This document shows positions 35,443 through 46,928 of a DNA stretch of 64,000 nucleotides, piece by piece. The position numbers were made by a program, and so were the translations under genes. This DNA comes from Hydra vulgaris. Its lineage: Eukaryota; Cnidaria; Hydrozoa; Anthoathecata; Hydridae. The first letter of the stretch is position 1. Every line of letters begins with the position of its first letter. The notes below the pieces were generated by a model. That model ran no database searches. It saw nothing but the letters and a program-made list of their open reading frames with translations, and was not told the DNA's origin. Where the stretch lies: positions 3,979,501-4,043,500 of the forward strand of contig NC_088934.1 of assembly GCF_038396675.1 (NCBI RefSeq). The letters run 5' to 3'.

Positions 35443-36310
35443 TCATCTCGGAATACAGAATAGTAGTTCAAGATGATCTTGGGAATACTTGTAAGTTAAA
35501 ACATATTTAAATGGTTTCTCTGGAAGTGTCAACAGATCGGTCGATAACTTTTCAGTGCTTTTAGCAGCTATAATTAAACCTAAAACAAATGTCTTACTTC
35601 TATGCAAAAGTAAAGGAGTGCATTTTTTATCAATCAACTTGCTCAGATAAGTAATAGTATCATTTAAAAAATCTTTCCAATAAATTTGATCATGAAGGTA
35701 TAAAGGTTTTTTAAAGTTTTTAATATTTGTATTTCTTGAATTGAGCATGTCAAATAATTTGTCAATAACTCGAACAGATTGTACCATTTGCTCCCAAGAA
35801 TGATGGATGCTAAGATACCATTAAAAATTCAATCGCATCTGCAACAGAGCTGTTAAGAGTTTGGCCAGCTATTTACAAATTCATTATGTGTCGATGAAAT
35901 TCTATATGTTTTCTTGAAAGTTTGTTTGCAAATTTCAAACCTTCAAACTCTTATAATTCAAACAAAGCTTTAACGTAACTCCATTTTATATATCGGCCAT
36001 CACCATCAATAAAAACACCCAAAGCATTAGGAGAATTTTTTGCTAATTTAAGCATATGACATGGATCAAGGAAGTTGTGTAGCAGTTGGTTGTTATATGA
36101 AAAAGTAGTGACTATATTGTCAATGTCTTTGCCAAACTGGCATACAAAGGGGATAACAGAATTTAAATTGGTACTTGTACCATCAAATGTAATACTTTTG
36201 ATATAAAGTTTATATGTCAAAGCCAAATTCAAAATATTTTCAATAAAGCATGTTAAATCACTTGCTTTAACTTTATTCGATAAAGCATACCCAATGGGTG
36301 TTTTCCAATG
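35443..36310 (-). pseudogene. P-element-like transposase, middle fragment
   Basis: On the minus strand: YKLYIKSITFDGTSTNLNSV, LDPCHMLKLAKN, FIDGDGRYIKWSYVKALFEL, then AGQTLNSSVADAIEFLM, and finally KPFKYVLTYKYSQDHLELL. These are the RNase H-like and GTP-binding-insertion motifs of P/THAP9 transposases in order. Frameshifts and stops split it into three frames. The end near 35446 overlaps in content with the start of the C-terminal fragment at 27.65 kb, so the two pieces may be separate copies rather than one split copy. Confidence 0.75.
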
Positions 36311-36429
36311 TCCTCAAAAGCCTCACATTTCAAATCATCGACTTCTTTTCGCACAATGGCTTAAAAATATAAAAAGTAAAAATACAAAATAATACAAAAT
36401 CAAAAAATACAAAAAAATATAAAATAAAA

Positions 36430-36529
<100 letters not shown>

Positions 36530-37348
36530 TATAAAATCAAAAAAGCGAAAAAAAAAAATCGTTCTATTTAAATATAATATATGCCCACTTATTAATAAGC
36601 TACATTATTAATATTATTTATTAATAATACATTAATAATATTACATTAATAATATTACTTATTAATAAACTGCATTAAAAAATATTTTTTTAAACCATTT
36701 TTCAAAAACGTCATATGAAACAGGAATTTTAATACAAGCATTAGTGACCACTCTCCTATTTACATTAAAATTAAAAACCTTAAAATAACTTCGACTACTC
36801 TGAAGATAATTAACTTAAAAAAGCGCAACCTATCAACGTTAAATACTAATAACTTCCTGCAAAAACTATATGAAGAGAAATGGGAAAAATTTTCTGAAAA
36901 TAATAATATTAATGAAGCATTTAATGCCTTTTTCAATAAGTTTTTAAATATATATAATGAAACATTTCCATATGAAATAGTATAAACGAAACCGAAAACA
37001 ATCGCTAACCCTTTGATGAGCAAAACTCTAGTAAAATGTTCAATGGTTACTCAAAATTACAACAAAATATCAATGGTTACTCAAAATTACAACAAAAAAA
37101 TTTTTTAGTAAAAAAATTACTGAATATAAATTTAATATAAAAAACTACGGAACTATGAAATGAAATTAACAGTATAATGGGTTGTAATAAAAGTAGTTCA
37201 TCACTTCCTCTCAATATTACTACTAATGATGTAAATATTTCTATTAATAATCTTAATATTCATTGTCCTTTGCAAATCTCAGAAAAGTTTATTAATTACT
37301 AACATTGCTCTAAATTTAGAGTCAAATATTAAATTATCACTGTCAAAT

Positions 37349-37410
37349 ATTAATTCACTGTCAAATATTAAATTATCTGATGATAATTTAATATTTGACA
37401 GTGAATTAAT
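37349..37410. repeat. Perfect 29-bp hairpin inside the LINE
   Basis: Arms 37349-37377 and 37382-37410 are exact reverse complements around the loop TGAT. GTCAAATATTAAATTATC is also repeated directly just upstream. It looks like a templated inverted duplication. Confidence 0.85.
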
Positions 37411-37975
37411 GGTAAAGGAAATTAAGAATGCTTTGATTATATATTATCCAGTATAGTAGTTTCAAACAAAAAAACAACAGCAAACCTTTGTTTTAAATTC
37501 TTAAACTTTTAATAAGTGAAACCACATTCCCTGATATATTAAGCTAGCTAAACTTAACTCAATTTATAAAGGTAACGACAGTTCCAGTATCTCAAATTAT
37601 AGACCTATATCCGTATTATCTGTTTTTTCAAAAATAGTTATCTATAATAGAATTTATGGTCATTTTTCAACAAATAATATCTTTTACCCCAAACAATTTG
37701 GTTTCCAGAAAAATACTTCAACAGAGCATGTAATTGTTAAATTAGATGACGAAATAACCAATGGGTTTGAAAAGAATCAGTTCACATTTGAAATATTTAT
37801 ACATCTGTCAAAAGCATTTAACAGAGTAGATCACTCCATACTTCAGAAAAAGTTAAATTACTATTGTGTAACAAACAAAACATTTTGTTGGATTAAAAGC
37901 TACCTTACTAACCAAAAACAGTATGTAGTTAATCCGAATTCTGGTACATTAAACATTTTGTGTGGAGTTCGTCTT

Positions 37976-38062
37976 AACCCTTAACCCTTATCTTGGTTTC
38001 TTGGTATCTTGGGTTATCTTGGTTTCTTGGTATCTTGGGTTATCTTATAACCCTTATCTTGG
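37976..38062. repeat. Minisatellite within RT remnant
   Basis: Units built on TTATCTTGGTTTCTTGGTAT (about 31 bp) are repeated and preceded by CCCTTAACCCTTA. It replaces the region where the RT CGVPQGS motif would continue. Confidence 0.75.
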
Positions 38063-38149
38063 TTTCCTCACATAAATTACATCGAATCAAAAATAAACAA
38101 AATAATTGGCATAATATAATAACTGTAAAACTAATTAAAAAGAAAAACT

Positions 38150-39430
38150 TCTTCAGTTGAATCAATATAAATCTCCAAAACCAGATATGGTAAAATCAAT
38201 AGTACTAAAACGATGTGCATCTGCCTTTGCTTTACCGCTCGCTATGATTTTAGAGAAATCGTTCAAAACTGGAAGAGTACCAATTAAATGGAAATTAACA
38301 GACATAACCCCAATATTAAAAAAAAAGGCCAGGTTAATTGTTAGCAACGACAGACCAGTTTCTTTAACCTCAATAGTCTCTAAAGTGCTCTAAAGTATTG
38401 TATCTGAAATAATATATAAACATATGACAAATAACGGTTTTTTAAATAAGCATCAGTATGGATGTATAAAGGGAAATCTTGTTTAATAAATCTAATTGAA
38501 ACAATGGACCTTTTCAGTAAATTGCTAGCGGAAAACATTACAGTAGATATTTGTTATCTTGACGTAACTAAAGTCTTTGACACGGTACCTCATGAACGAT
38601 TATTAATCAAACTTAAGTCATATAAAATGTCAAATGTCATATGCAACTGGATTAGCGACTTTTTAACTAATCGATACCAAAGAGTGATACAAGGCAATGA
38701 AGCATCAAACTGGAAAATGATAACAAGCAGTGTTCTCCAAGGATCGGTAATTTCTCCAATTTTATTCATTATATATATCATTAACCAAGCCTGCGAAAGG
38801 TAAGAGATCTGGCAATTACAATTTAATAGTGAAAAATGTCGTATCATGCACTTTGGAAAAAATAACCTTTGCTATATTTATAAACTAGGTGACAAAAAGT
38901 TATCAGTCTCTGATACCAAAAAAGATATTGGAATTACAATATCATCAAATTTCAAATAGGAAAATCATATAACCTAATGTACATCAAAAGCTAATTCAAT
39001 GCTTGGAATGTTGAAAAAAATATTTCATTACATCAACAAAAAAATGTTTAAGATACTATATATAACATTTATAAGACCCCATCTTGAATTTGCGATACAA
39101 GCATGATGCCCATACCTTAAAAGTGATATTATTGCACTTGAAAAAGTTCAACGCTTATGCCACTTAATGGATACCCCAGACTCGAAAACAAAGTTATGAC
39201 TGTAATATTTTTGTCTTTTATCAGTGTTGGGCTGATCCAAGACAAAAATATTACAATCATAACTTTGTTTTCAGGGCTATAAATTCAAAATCAAAAGAGA
39301 AATTGTTAAAAACTGCAATATTCGTCATCAGTTCTTAACAAATAGAGTTTAGATTTTATCATCAAAAGTGAAAGCTTGAAATTATTCAAAACTCACATTG
39401 ATAAATATCTAGAGTTATATGATTTGTAAT
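38150..39430 (+). mobile_element. Decayed LINE copy, second family (internally deleted RT)
   Basis: RT pieces in order: KSPKPDMVKSIVLKRCA, WKLTDITPILKKKA, NDRPVSLTSIVSKVL, a shift, then HQYGCIKGKSCLINLIETMD, CYLDVTKVFDTVPHERLLIK (motif A with its Asp), and SSVLQGSVISPILFIIYI. There it jumps directly to EIWQLQFNSEKCRIMHFGKN, so the segment with the catalytic FADD box is deleted. The C-terminus continues past a hairpin at 39184-39272 to about 39430. The sequence style differs from the copies on either side, so it is another LINE family. Confidence 0.75.
39184..39272. repeat. 34-bp inverted repeat inside the LINE
   Basis: Arms 39184-39217 and 39239-39272 are reverse complements with one mismatch; the loop is 21 bases. 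It interrupts the RT C-terminal reading. Confidence 0.85.
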
Positions 39431-39597
39431 TTATTATTTAATTTATTTACCTAGAACAACTACACAATGTGTATGCTGTCAAAGTGAAATTAATTACTAT
39501 TAATTTTACTAGTAGTTTTCGAATACTGCAGCTTTCTATTATATTATATTATGCTATACTATATTAAATTATATCATATTATATTATACTATATTTA

Positions 39598-40075
39598 ATG
39601 TATAGAGTTAGCTTATTCATAAATACTCAAAGTCTTAATTACATCACTTATGGTAACATTGCGTGGGCTAGCACGCAACCTGCTAAACTTAAAAAGATAT
39701 TTAGTGTGCAAAAACGTGCTAGCAGAATTATATACCAAAATAATAGATTTGAGCATGAAAAGTCATTAATGAGGGCAATGAATATTTTGAATGAATATGA
39801 GATAAACAGATTTCAACATATGACCTTTATGTATAATTATTTTAAGAATCTTACACCAAACAACTTTGAAACAAAATTTAAAATAAATCGTCAGGGTTAA
39901 AAAGAGTATAAAAGTAATTGCAATTACTTTTATACCAGCGAAATAAAAGAATTTCTTGAACCTGATAATTTAAACGCTTTGCACTTCATTATAAGAAGCT
40001 TAAAAAATAACTTTTCTAATATAATTGAGGAAACTTTTGAAATTTTTAAGGTAAATCGCTAAAACCGAAACGAGG
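39598..40075 (+). mobile_element. LINE RT C-terminal fragment
   Basis: The frame at 39598-39897 reads YGNIAWASTQPAKLKKIFSV and QKRASRIIYQNN, the thumb and C-terminal motif of CR1/jockey-like RTs. After TAA it resumes with a tail-like segment to about 40062. It is a truncated copy abutting the next element. Confidence 0.7.
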
Positions 40076-40079
40076 TTTA

Positions 40080-42620
40080 ATGATGATGGTGCTTGTCCTA
40101 ATTTAAATTTGCAAGGTTTTAATTTGATACCATTAGCGCTAAAAATCAAAAAACGCAGAGGTGGTTTGCTAATTTACATAAAAGAAAATTTACAATTTTT
40201 TATCAGGCATGACATGAGTATTTCTGACAACAATATAGAGGTTTTAACTATTGAAATCTTAACAATAAGAACCAAAAACATTTTACTTAGCTGTTGCTAT
40301 CGGCCACCATCTGGTGTAATTGAAAATTTTAGTACATTTCTATATCACAATATAATTAAAAAATGCAATCAAGAAAAAAAACCTACACATTAGGAGACTT
40401 TAATCTCGATTGGTTCGAATATCACGTCATAAAAAAAATTAAAATGTTTTATAATGCTTTATTTGAAATTGGATCCATACCCTTAATTAATAAACCAACT
40501 AGAATCACTCATTCAACAACATCTTTTATAGATAATATAATAACCAATAATTTATTTAATGAAACTATTCAAAAGGGCATAATTAAAAACTATATCTCAG
40601 ATCATTTTCCGATATTCTTTTTGATTTATACTAATAATAAAATATTGCCACATACAAACCAATATCACATTAAACGTATTTTTAGTGAAGCAAATTTAAC
40701 ATCATTTAAGAAGCAACTATCTTTACTACATTGGGAACATATTAATATTCTAGATAATGTAAACTTAGTCTACAACAATTTTTTTAAACATTCTTTGAAA
40801 TATACGAGTCAAATTTCCCACAAATAAAAATTGATCTTAAACCAAAAAACAACAAATCACCATGGATTACCAAGGAACTAAAAATATCTTCAAAAGTTAA
40901 ACAAAAACTATATATTAAATATTTAAAATCAAAATCAGTAGAAAGTAAAACTATTTATAAAAATTACGCTAAAATCTTTGAGCGACAAAGAAAAAATCTT
41001 AAATATAAATACTATACTAATTTGCTAGAAAAATATAAACTAAATTCTAAACGCACTTGGGAAATTATTCGAGAAATTACAGGCAGTAACAAAACAAAAA
41101 TATCTCTGCCCAAAACGATTAAAATAAACGAAGAATTCTTGATTGATCACATCTTAACTTGAGCTAACTTTTGATGAATTTGAATGTGCTTTTAAAATGC
41201 TTAAACCTAACAAAGCCGTTGACCATGATGATATCAATGGAAACATTGTTATTAATTCATATGATGTCTTAAAAAATATTCTTTTTCGGATATTTTTATG
41301 TTCCTTCAGACAAGGAATTTTTCCTAATCAATTAAAAATAGCAAAGGTTATACCAATATTTAAAGGAGAAGATTTAACTAATATTAGTAATTACCTTATC
41401 CATTCTTTCCATTTTCTCAAAAGTTTTAGAAAATTTTTTTATATGGTTACCTATATGGTTGATATATATGAGATTATTATAAAAAAAATAATTCAACGGA
41501 ACATGCAGATATCCAGTTTCAAGAAGTATAACTGAATCATTTGAAAATTCTCAATATACTTTGGGAGTTTTCATAGATTTAGCAAAGGCATTTAATACCA
41601 TAGATCATGAAATTCTTATAAAAAAGTTACAATGTTATGCAATAACTGGTAATGTTCTAAATTGGATGACAAACTATTTAAGTAATTGTAAGCAATATGT
41701 CTACGTTGATTCAAATTGACATAGAAATTTGCTTGATATAAGATGTGGAGTACCATAGGGATCAATATTAGGACCCTTACTATTTCTTATTTACATCAAT
41801 GATCTCTATAAAGTCTCAAACTTAATGACCATTATTTTGCAGGTGACATTAATCTATTTTTATCTCACAACAACATAAATTATCTATTTGAAAACGTGAA
41901 CAACGAACTAATTAAAATCTCTGATTGGTTCAAGAGAAATGAATTATCTCTCAATATTGATAAAACCAAATGGATTTTCTTCCACCCTCATTTTAAAAAG
42001 CACTTACTGCCAAATGACATGCCTTTTCTTTTTATTGACAATACTCTAATAATACAAGTAAGCTTTACCAAATTTTTAGGCGTTTACATTGATGCAAATC
42101 TCTCATGGAAAAAACACATAGAAAATTTGGGCAATAAAATATCCAAAAGTATTGGAATATTATATAAAACAAGAAATATCCTAAATAAGTACACCTTAAC
42201 TCGACTATATTATTCATTTATCCATTGCCTCATAAAATATGCAAATGTTGCGTGGGTACAAATAATAGTAAACTTGAACCTCTATATCGTCAACAAAAAC
42301 ATGTTGCACGTCTTATTAATTTTAGGGATCGTTTTACTCATGCCAAGCCTCTCCTAATTGATATGAATGTTTTTAGTATATACCAGCTGAATATTTTCAA
42401 TGCTCTTTGTTTTATGTACAAATGTAAAAACAGTTTATCTCATGAACCCTTTCAAAATTTATTTACTTTAGAAAGAAAAGAACAAATATATCTTAAGAAA
42501 TGATAAAGCTATTCGACAACCTTCTTACCATACAAGTTTTGGAAAGTTTTTTATCTCGTTTCGTGGAACTTTTCTGTGGAATAAAACAATTTCAAAAAAT
42601 TTTGATATTTTTAAGAAATA
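40080..42620 (+). mobile_element. CR1/jockey-like LINE, nearly colinear EN-RT remnant
   Basis: This is the longest LINE copy in the window. EN (40109-40827): RRGGLLIYIKENLQF, CCYRPPSG, then after a shift in an A8 run TLGDFNLDWFE and NYISDHFPIFF. RT: MLKPNKAVDHDDINGN (41197), FIDLAKAFNTIDHEILI (motif A, Asp present), CGVP-stop-GSILGPLLFLIYIND, and HYFAGDINLFL where the FADD box has one Asp changed to Gly. Then come KTKWIFFHPH, SWKKHIENLG and a shifted C-terminus to about 42503. At least five frame lesions are visible. The 3' UTR runs on with a TATG-type repeat. Confidence 0.8.
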
Positions 42621-42844
42621 AAGTTATCCCTCCTTTAAACTAAAACTAAAAAATACTAAATTTTCAATTGATGAAATATCTATGCTTTTTTAAAATTTTG
42701 TTTTCTTATTTTGTGTTTTCCAGAAAAATACTTTATTGTTAAAGTTTTATATATCGTAAACATATAATGTGTTCTTATGTACTAATTCTATAATTTTTTT
42801 CTTGAATAATGTTATATATAGTTTAGTTAAATATACTTTGTAAA

Positions 42845-42978
42845 ATATATTGAGTAAGGGTGTGTATATTTATGTGAATATATGTATGTGTGTATGCACC
42901 TGCCGGTGCGTATACGTGTATATGTATATATGTGTGTATGTGTGTGCGTATGTATGTCTATGTGTATATGTATGTGTG

Positions 42979-43010
<32 letters not shown>

Positions 43011-43130
43011 TGTATGTGTGTATATATGTAATATATATCTATGTGTTTTATTTGTATATTTCTATGTGTTTACTTGTGTTCATACAAATGTTCGATTTGC
43101 ACATATGATGTTATGTATGTACATACACGT
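42845..43130. repeat. (TATG)n / (TGTA)n microsatellite
   Basis: An impure TATG/TGTGTATA repeat gives long Cys/Tyr/Val-rich ORFs in all plus frames; these are not proteins. A similar TG/TA tract follows the LINE coding end at 24.88 kb, so it probably belongs to the LINE 3' UTR. Confidence 0.8.
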
Positions 43131-43630
43131 AAGTGACAAGTATGACCTTTAAAACTAACCTACTTGCCTAAAACGGCTGAAATTGTTCAAAGTTGCTGCA
43201 CGTGGTTCAAAGAAGAACTTTTACAAATCAACAAGTGGAAAATATTCATCATATGACAATAAAAATCTTGTAATAAAAAATTCAACAAATCGTGATATAC
43301 TAAACAATATTCGACAAAGGCAATCATGATATACTTAAAAAAAAAAAAAAGATAGACTTTATTTATTTAATAACGTATTTGTTTTACAACGGTTAAAGGA
43401 AATAATAATTTTGAAGAAAAATGAAAATTTGTCAAGAAAATTGTGCTAACACTGAAAAGAAGATAAAATAAAAAATAAAAAAAATCCAAAGAATAATGAT
43501 CCTTGTAAAGCCTACCATATTTCAAGTTAATTTTAGGAAAACTTCAAATACTATATTTATTACCAATAAATTGTGGGATAGTCGCGTTGTATGAATTTAC
43601 ATCAACTTTTATTGACGCGTCAAACTTTAG

Positions 43631-43675
43631 CGGTTCTTATGACAAGACCTATTAGTCTTCTTTGAGTCTCCGCCT
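43631..43675 (+). other. LINE 3'-UTR hairpin (copy 2)
   Basis: GCGGTTC pairs with GAG...CCGC around an inner stem AAGAC (43644-43648)/GTCTT (43655-43659). The inner stem differs from AAGAT/ATCTT in the other copies at both positions of a pair, so pairing is preserved. Confidence 0.6.
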
Positions 43676-44230
43676 TCTTTATTTTTATTTAATTTCTATC
43701 ATTATTTTAACATAATCTTCAATTTTAATTTTTTTCACTTTATATAATTGTATAAAAATTTTAATGTAATAAACAACAAAAACAAAAAAAAAAAACAAAT
43801 CAAAACAATAACTATTCTATAAGATCTAATGAGAGGCTCACATATACACTGCCTCGTAAATTAACTAAATATAAAGAATACAGCATAACATATTGAGGGC
43901 CAAAGATATGAAACAGCTTTAAAAATAACCATTTCAATATGGTGAAATTAGTAAATTCATTTAAGTTTCATGCAAAAGAGAAATTTTGAAATCAAATGAA
44001 AGTTTTGAATTTTGATATACAAACCTTTTTGGTAAACTTTTTTGTTAAACTTAATTTCTTTTATTATGTTTTATTTTTAATATAACTTAATTTATATTTA
44101 TAGGAGTTTCTTATATTTTAATGTCTTTAAATATATAACTAAGATGCTGTTTTTTCATATTTTAACGGAGTTTTATATAAATTTTATAACAATTTTATTT
44201 TACTTTAAACTTGTTAAAAGCCCTAATAGA

Positions 44231-44287
44231 GGTTCTATAAAAAGATTGTGATGACATCGGTCATCCTTATCTTTTTTGAGTCCTTGT
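44231..44287 (+). other. LINE 3'-UTR hairpin (copy 3)
   Basis: The sequence is close to the copy at 25061: GGTTCTATAAAAAGATTG, then ATCTTTTTTGAGTCCTTGTC. AAGAT (44242-44246) pairs with ATCTT (44269-44273); the outer stem is weaker. It marks the 3' end of another LINE copy whose body is too decayed to trace. Confidence 0.6.
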
Positions 44288-45375
44288 CTGTTTATATAAA
44301 TCGTTTTTTATTTTTATTTTACGGAAACTGTATTTGAAAACTTTTTTTTATTTTTTTATTTTTTTATAGTTTTTTAATAGAACAGCGAAATAAATGTTGA
44401 AAAAAATTAATTACTAAATTTTTAAGTTTCGATTTTAAAGAAATTATTTTTTTTGGAAGAGTAATTAAGGTGTATTTTGGAATTAATTTGAGCCGCGATT
44501 ACCAAATTACCATTTGCTATTGTGTTAACCTTATTCGAACTGGTTTGAAAAAAGTTTTTTTTGTATACATTTGCCGACTGACTATAAGGGATAAAGCATT
44601 GTAGCGTACATATATAGATTGAGTATCTAGAGATAGGCACAGTGGAGAGTAAATACATCGACGAGGGTTTTGGCTTGGGCAGGCTATTTTTTCATTAAAA
44701 AAAAGTACTTCTTAAAGTATATTTTATTGGCACGTTTTTATTCTTTTGAGAATAAAAATTTAATTGCATTGAAGTAATTTTTTTTTTTAATATTTTTAAA
44801 TAATATTGTAGCAATTAAAACCCTCTTTAAAATTTATTTTAATTACATGTTTTATCTAAAAGTTATTGAATTCTCATAGTAACCAGTACTTTACAAACCT
44901 TCAAACTAAAGAGCAATTATTTTTAGTTAAGTTGCGTAGCTAAGATTTTTGCCCTCATGTTTTTATATATATAATTAACATATATATGTTTGTTTGGCTA
45001 GGCGTAAGGACAGTAGAAAATGTCTGGCTAATGAGGAAACCTTGTCTAGTAGTTACCCAAGTAACATGTATATTCTACTTTTATACTATGACTTATATAC
45101 AGTTACTATATTTTGAAGTTCAAGGGTGTCTAACAAGGGTTTGCCATTATTTTAAGTGTCTAGCAATGGGTATTGATCTATAATACTATCTCGAATAAAG
45201 ATATAACAAAACTACGCTTGTATAATTCAAATAAATTTTAGTCGATATTTTTAACATCTTTGGTACCTGTTACCTGCCAAAGTTTCTAGGACCAAAAATA
45301 CATCGTTTTTACTTGTGTTGGAAACATGCACTGAAAAATTTTTAGCTTCAATGAAATAGTGTACGTTAAAAAAAA

Positions 45376-45530
45376 AGGGTCCGTGGTTCAAACTCCACCT
45401 CTGAGCAAGTCTTTGCGACATCGGTTAGGAAGGAGGTGTGAACTTTCAATGAAATGCTCATTCGCAGTGCTCTGTTATAAGAACGTAAGGACTTCTTGGG
45501 GCACCTAAAATAAAATTGAAAAATAAAATA
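45376..45530 (+). mobile_element. 5'-truncated tRNA-derived SINE
   Basis: It begins with GGTCCGTGGTTCAAACTCCA, which contains a pol III B box (GGTTCAAACTCC) and the T-arm end of a tRNA. A non-tRNA body follows with GGTGTGAACTTTCAATG, GCAGTGCTCTGTTATAAG and CTTCTTGGGGCACCTAAAAT, then an A-rich tail. The A box and anticodon half are missing. Confidence 0.65.
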
Positions 45531-45539
45531 TATATGTAC

Positions 45540-45726
<187 letters not shown>

Positions 45727-46165
45727 ATGTAATTTGTGATTTTACATATTACAAACATGGCGAAATGTTAACCTTTATATAAACGTTACTCAATTTTTTG
45801 AGGTAAAATATTTTTTTAAATCTTCTTTATAGACTTTTTCTCAAAGTTTGAATGGCATAGTCTCTTGATTTACCAAAAATATTTAAGTAAAAAAAAAAAC
45901 ATCACTATTAAGGTGGTCGTCTGGTAAAAAAATATTTAAAAAATCAAATTTTTGTTAATAGTCCAGTTTAAAAGAAAAATTTGTGCTCTTTTAGAAAATA
46001 AATACTTTTAAACATATTTTTTAACTAAATTTTTCAAAAATTTAATTCCTGTAAAGACATGTACTAGCCTTTTCCCTTAGCAACGCATTTAACAACAATC
46101 ATTTTTGGTTGTTTTAAGCCAAATTAATTTCATGGTGCAAATATCAAGCTGATAAAATATCAGGC

Positions 46166-46621
46166 TTGTCTAAATACAATTCAAAAGGTGGTATTTCTGA
46201 AGTCATTAAAAAAGAAATTAAAAAGGTTTTTATTGATTTAAGTAATGATGAACTTTTGTCGCGCTGCTTACAAGGCACAAGCCAAAATGCTAACGAAGCA
46301 TTTAATCAGATTCTCTGGCGGAAATGCCCAAAAAATACATTTGTTTCAAAAGATGTACTAGAAATGTGTACGTTTTCATCAGTAGTAAGTTTTAATGATG
46401 GATATTTAGCTCTAGCTAATGTTTTGAAGAATCTTTGTTTAACACCAGTAAAATATTTTATAGATCGTGCTTTAGTATTTGATAGTAAAAAAGTCAAAAA
46501 TATACAAAAAAAATCAACAGATACTGTAAAGAACAAAAGAAAAAAGTTAAGAGCTATAAGGAAAGGATTTATTGATAAAGAAAAACACCAGGAAGGAGGA
46601 GATTCTAAAGGATCATTTTAA
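46166..46621 (+). pseudogene. Transposase C-terminal fragment of element 2
   Basis: An open frame with DLSNDELLSRCLQGTSQNAN, EAFNQILWRKCPKNTF and a lysine-rich tail KNKRKKLRAIRKGF ending GGDSKGSF. It aligns with the C-terminal block of element 1 (4798-5226), including the Glu of NANEAFN. The zinc ribbon and both Asp motifs are absent and there is no ATG at its start, so this is an internally deleted remnant. The frame itself is intact to the stop. Confidence 0.8.
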
Positions 46622-46671
46622 TTATTTTATTTTTATTTTGTTGGTTTTCTCCATTTGTGATATTTCAGACT

Positions 46672-46928
46672 TAAAACGGTAGTGGTGTAGTGTTAGAGCG
46701 TTCGCTTCATAAGCGAGAGGTTCCGAGTTCGATCCCCACCACGCCCCTGGTAGTACCGCGCTCAACTTGTTTCTCCGCGCAGCGGCCTTGTTCGTCAAGG
46801 TTCGTGTTTCGGAGTTATAGAGTTGAGAGAGGGTTATAACCACAATTAAGTAGCCTCCTCATCTGTAGTGGCCTTCTGGGCCTTGGGGAGGTGAAATAAC
46901 AAACAAACAAAAAAAAAAACAAAAAAAA
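46672..46928 (+). mobile_element. tRNA-derived SINE inserted in Kolobok-like element 2
   Basis: The head GTAGTGGTGTAGTGTTAGAG resembles a tRNA A box. A good anticodon arm TTCGC-TTCATAA-GCGAG carries CAT (Met-type), and GAGTTCGATCC is a B box. CCACCAC closes most of the acceptor stem. The unrelated body runs from GCCCCTGGTAGTACCGCGCT to GGCCTTGGGGAGGTGAAATA and ends in (AAAC)n/A-rich tail. The T stem is poorly paired, so this is not a functional tRNA gene. Flanking ATATTTCAG and ATATCTCAG are a likely aged target duplication. Confidence 0.75.

Larger units (their letters stand above)
36700..38100 (+). mobile_element. Decayed LINE copy (EN end plus RT)
   Basis: It starts within the endonuclease at ISDHSPIYIKIKN (the conserved SDH His), continues through a linker, then RT with SISNYRPISVLSVFSKIV, YPKQFGFQKNTSTEHVIV and FIHLSKAFNRVDHSIL. 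The motif A pattern F-x-D-L-S-K-A-F-D has lost both Asp residues (His and Asn instead). The frame breaks into a minisatellite at 37976. Many stops are present. Confidence 0.75.
43140..45370. other. Gene-less stretch with LINE 3' ends
   Basis: Apart from the two LINE 3' hairpins and an A-run at 43340, I see no gene. The ORFs at 44.4-45.2 kb have no recognisable motif and no relative in the window. Confidence 0.45.

Noticed and set aside
42850-43152. Cysteine/valine/tyrosine-rich ORF resembling a small secreted peptide
   Set aside because: It is encoded by a TATG/TGTA microsatellite, and a similar tract follows another LINE copy. Codon pattern is pure repeat.
44986-45183. 65-codon plus-strand ORF
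   Set aside because: No recognisable motif, no conserved relative in the window and no clear start context.
46681-46760. Functional tRNA-Met gene
   Set aside because: The anticodon arm is good, but the T stem is poorly paired, the acceptor has a mismatch, and a SINE body with A-rich tail follows directly.
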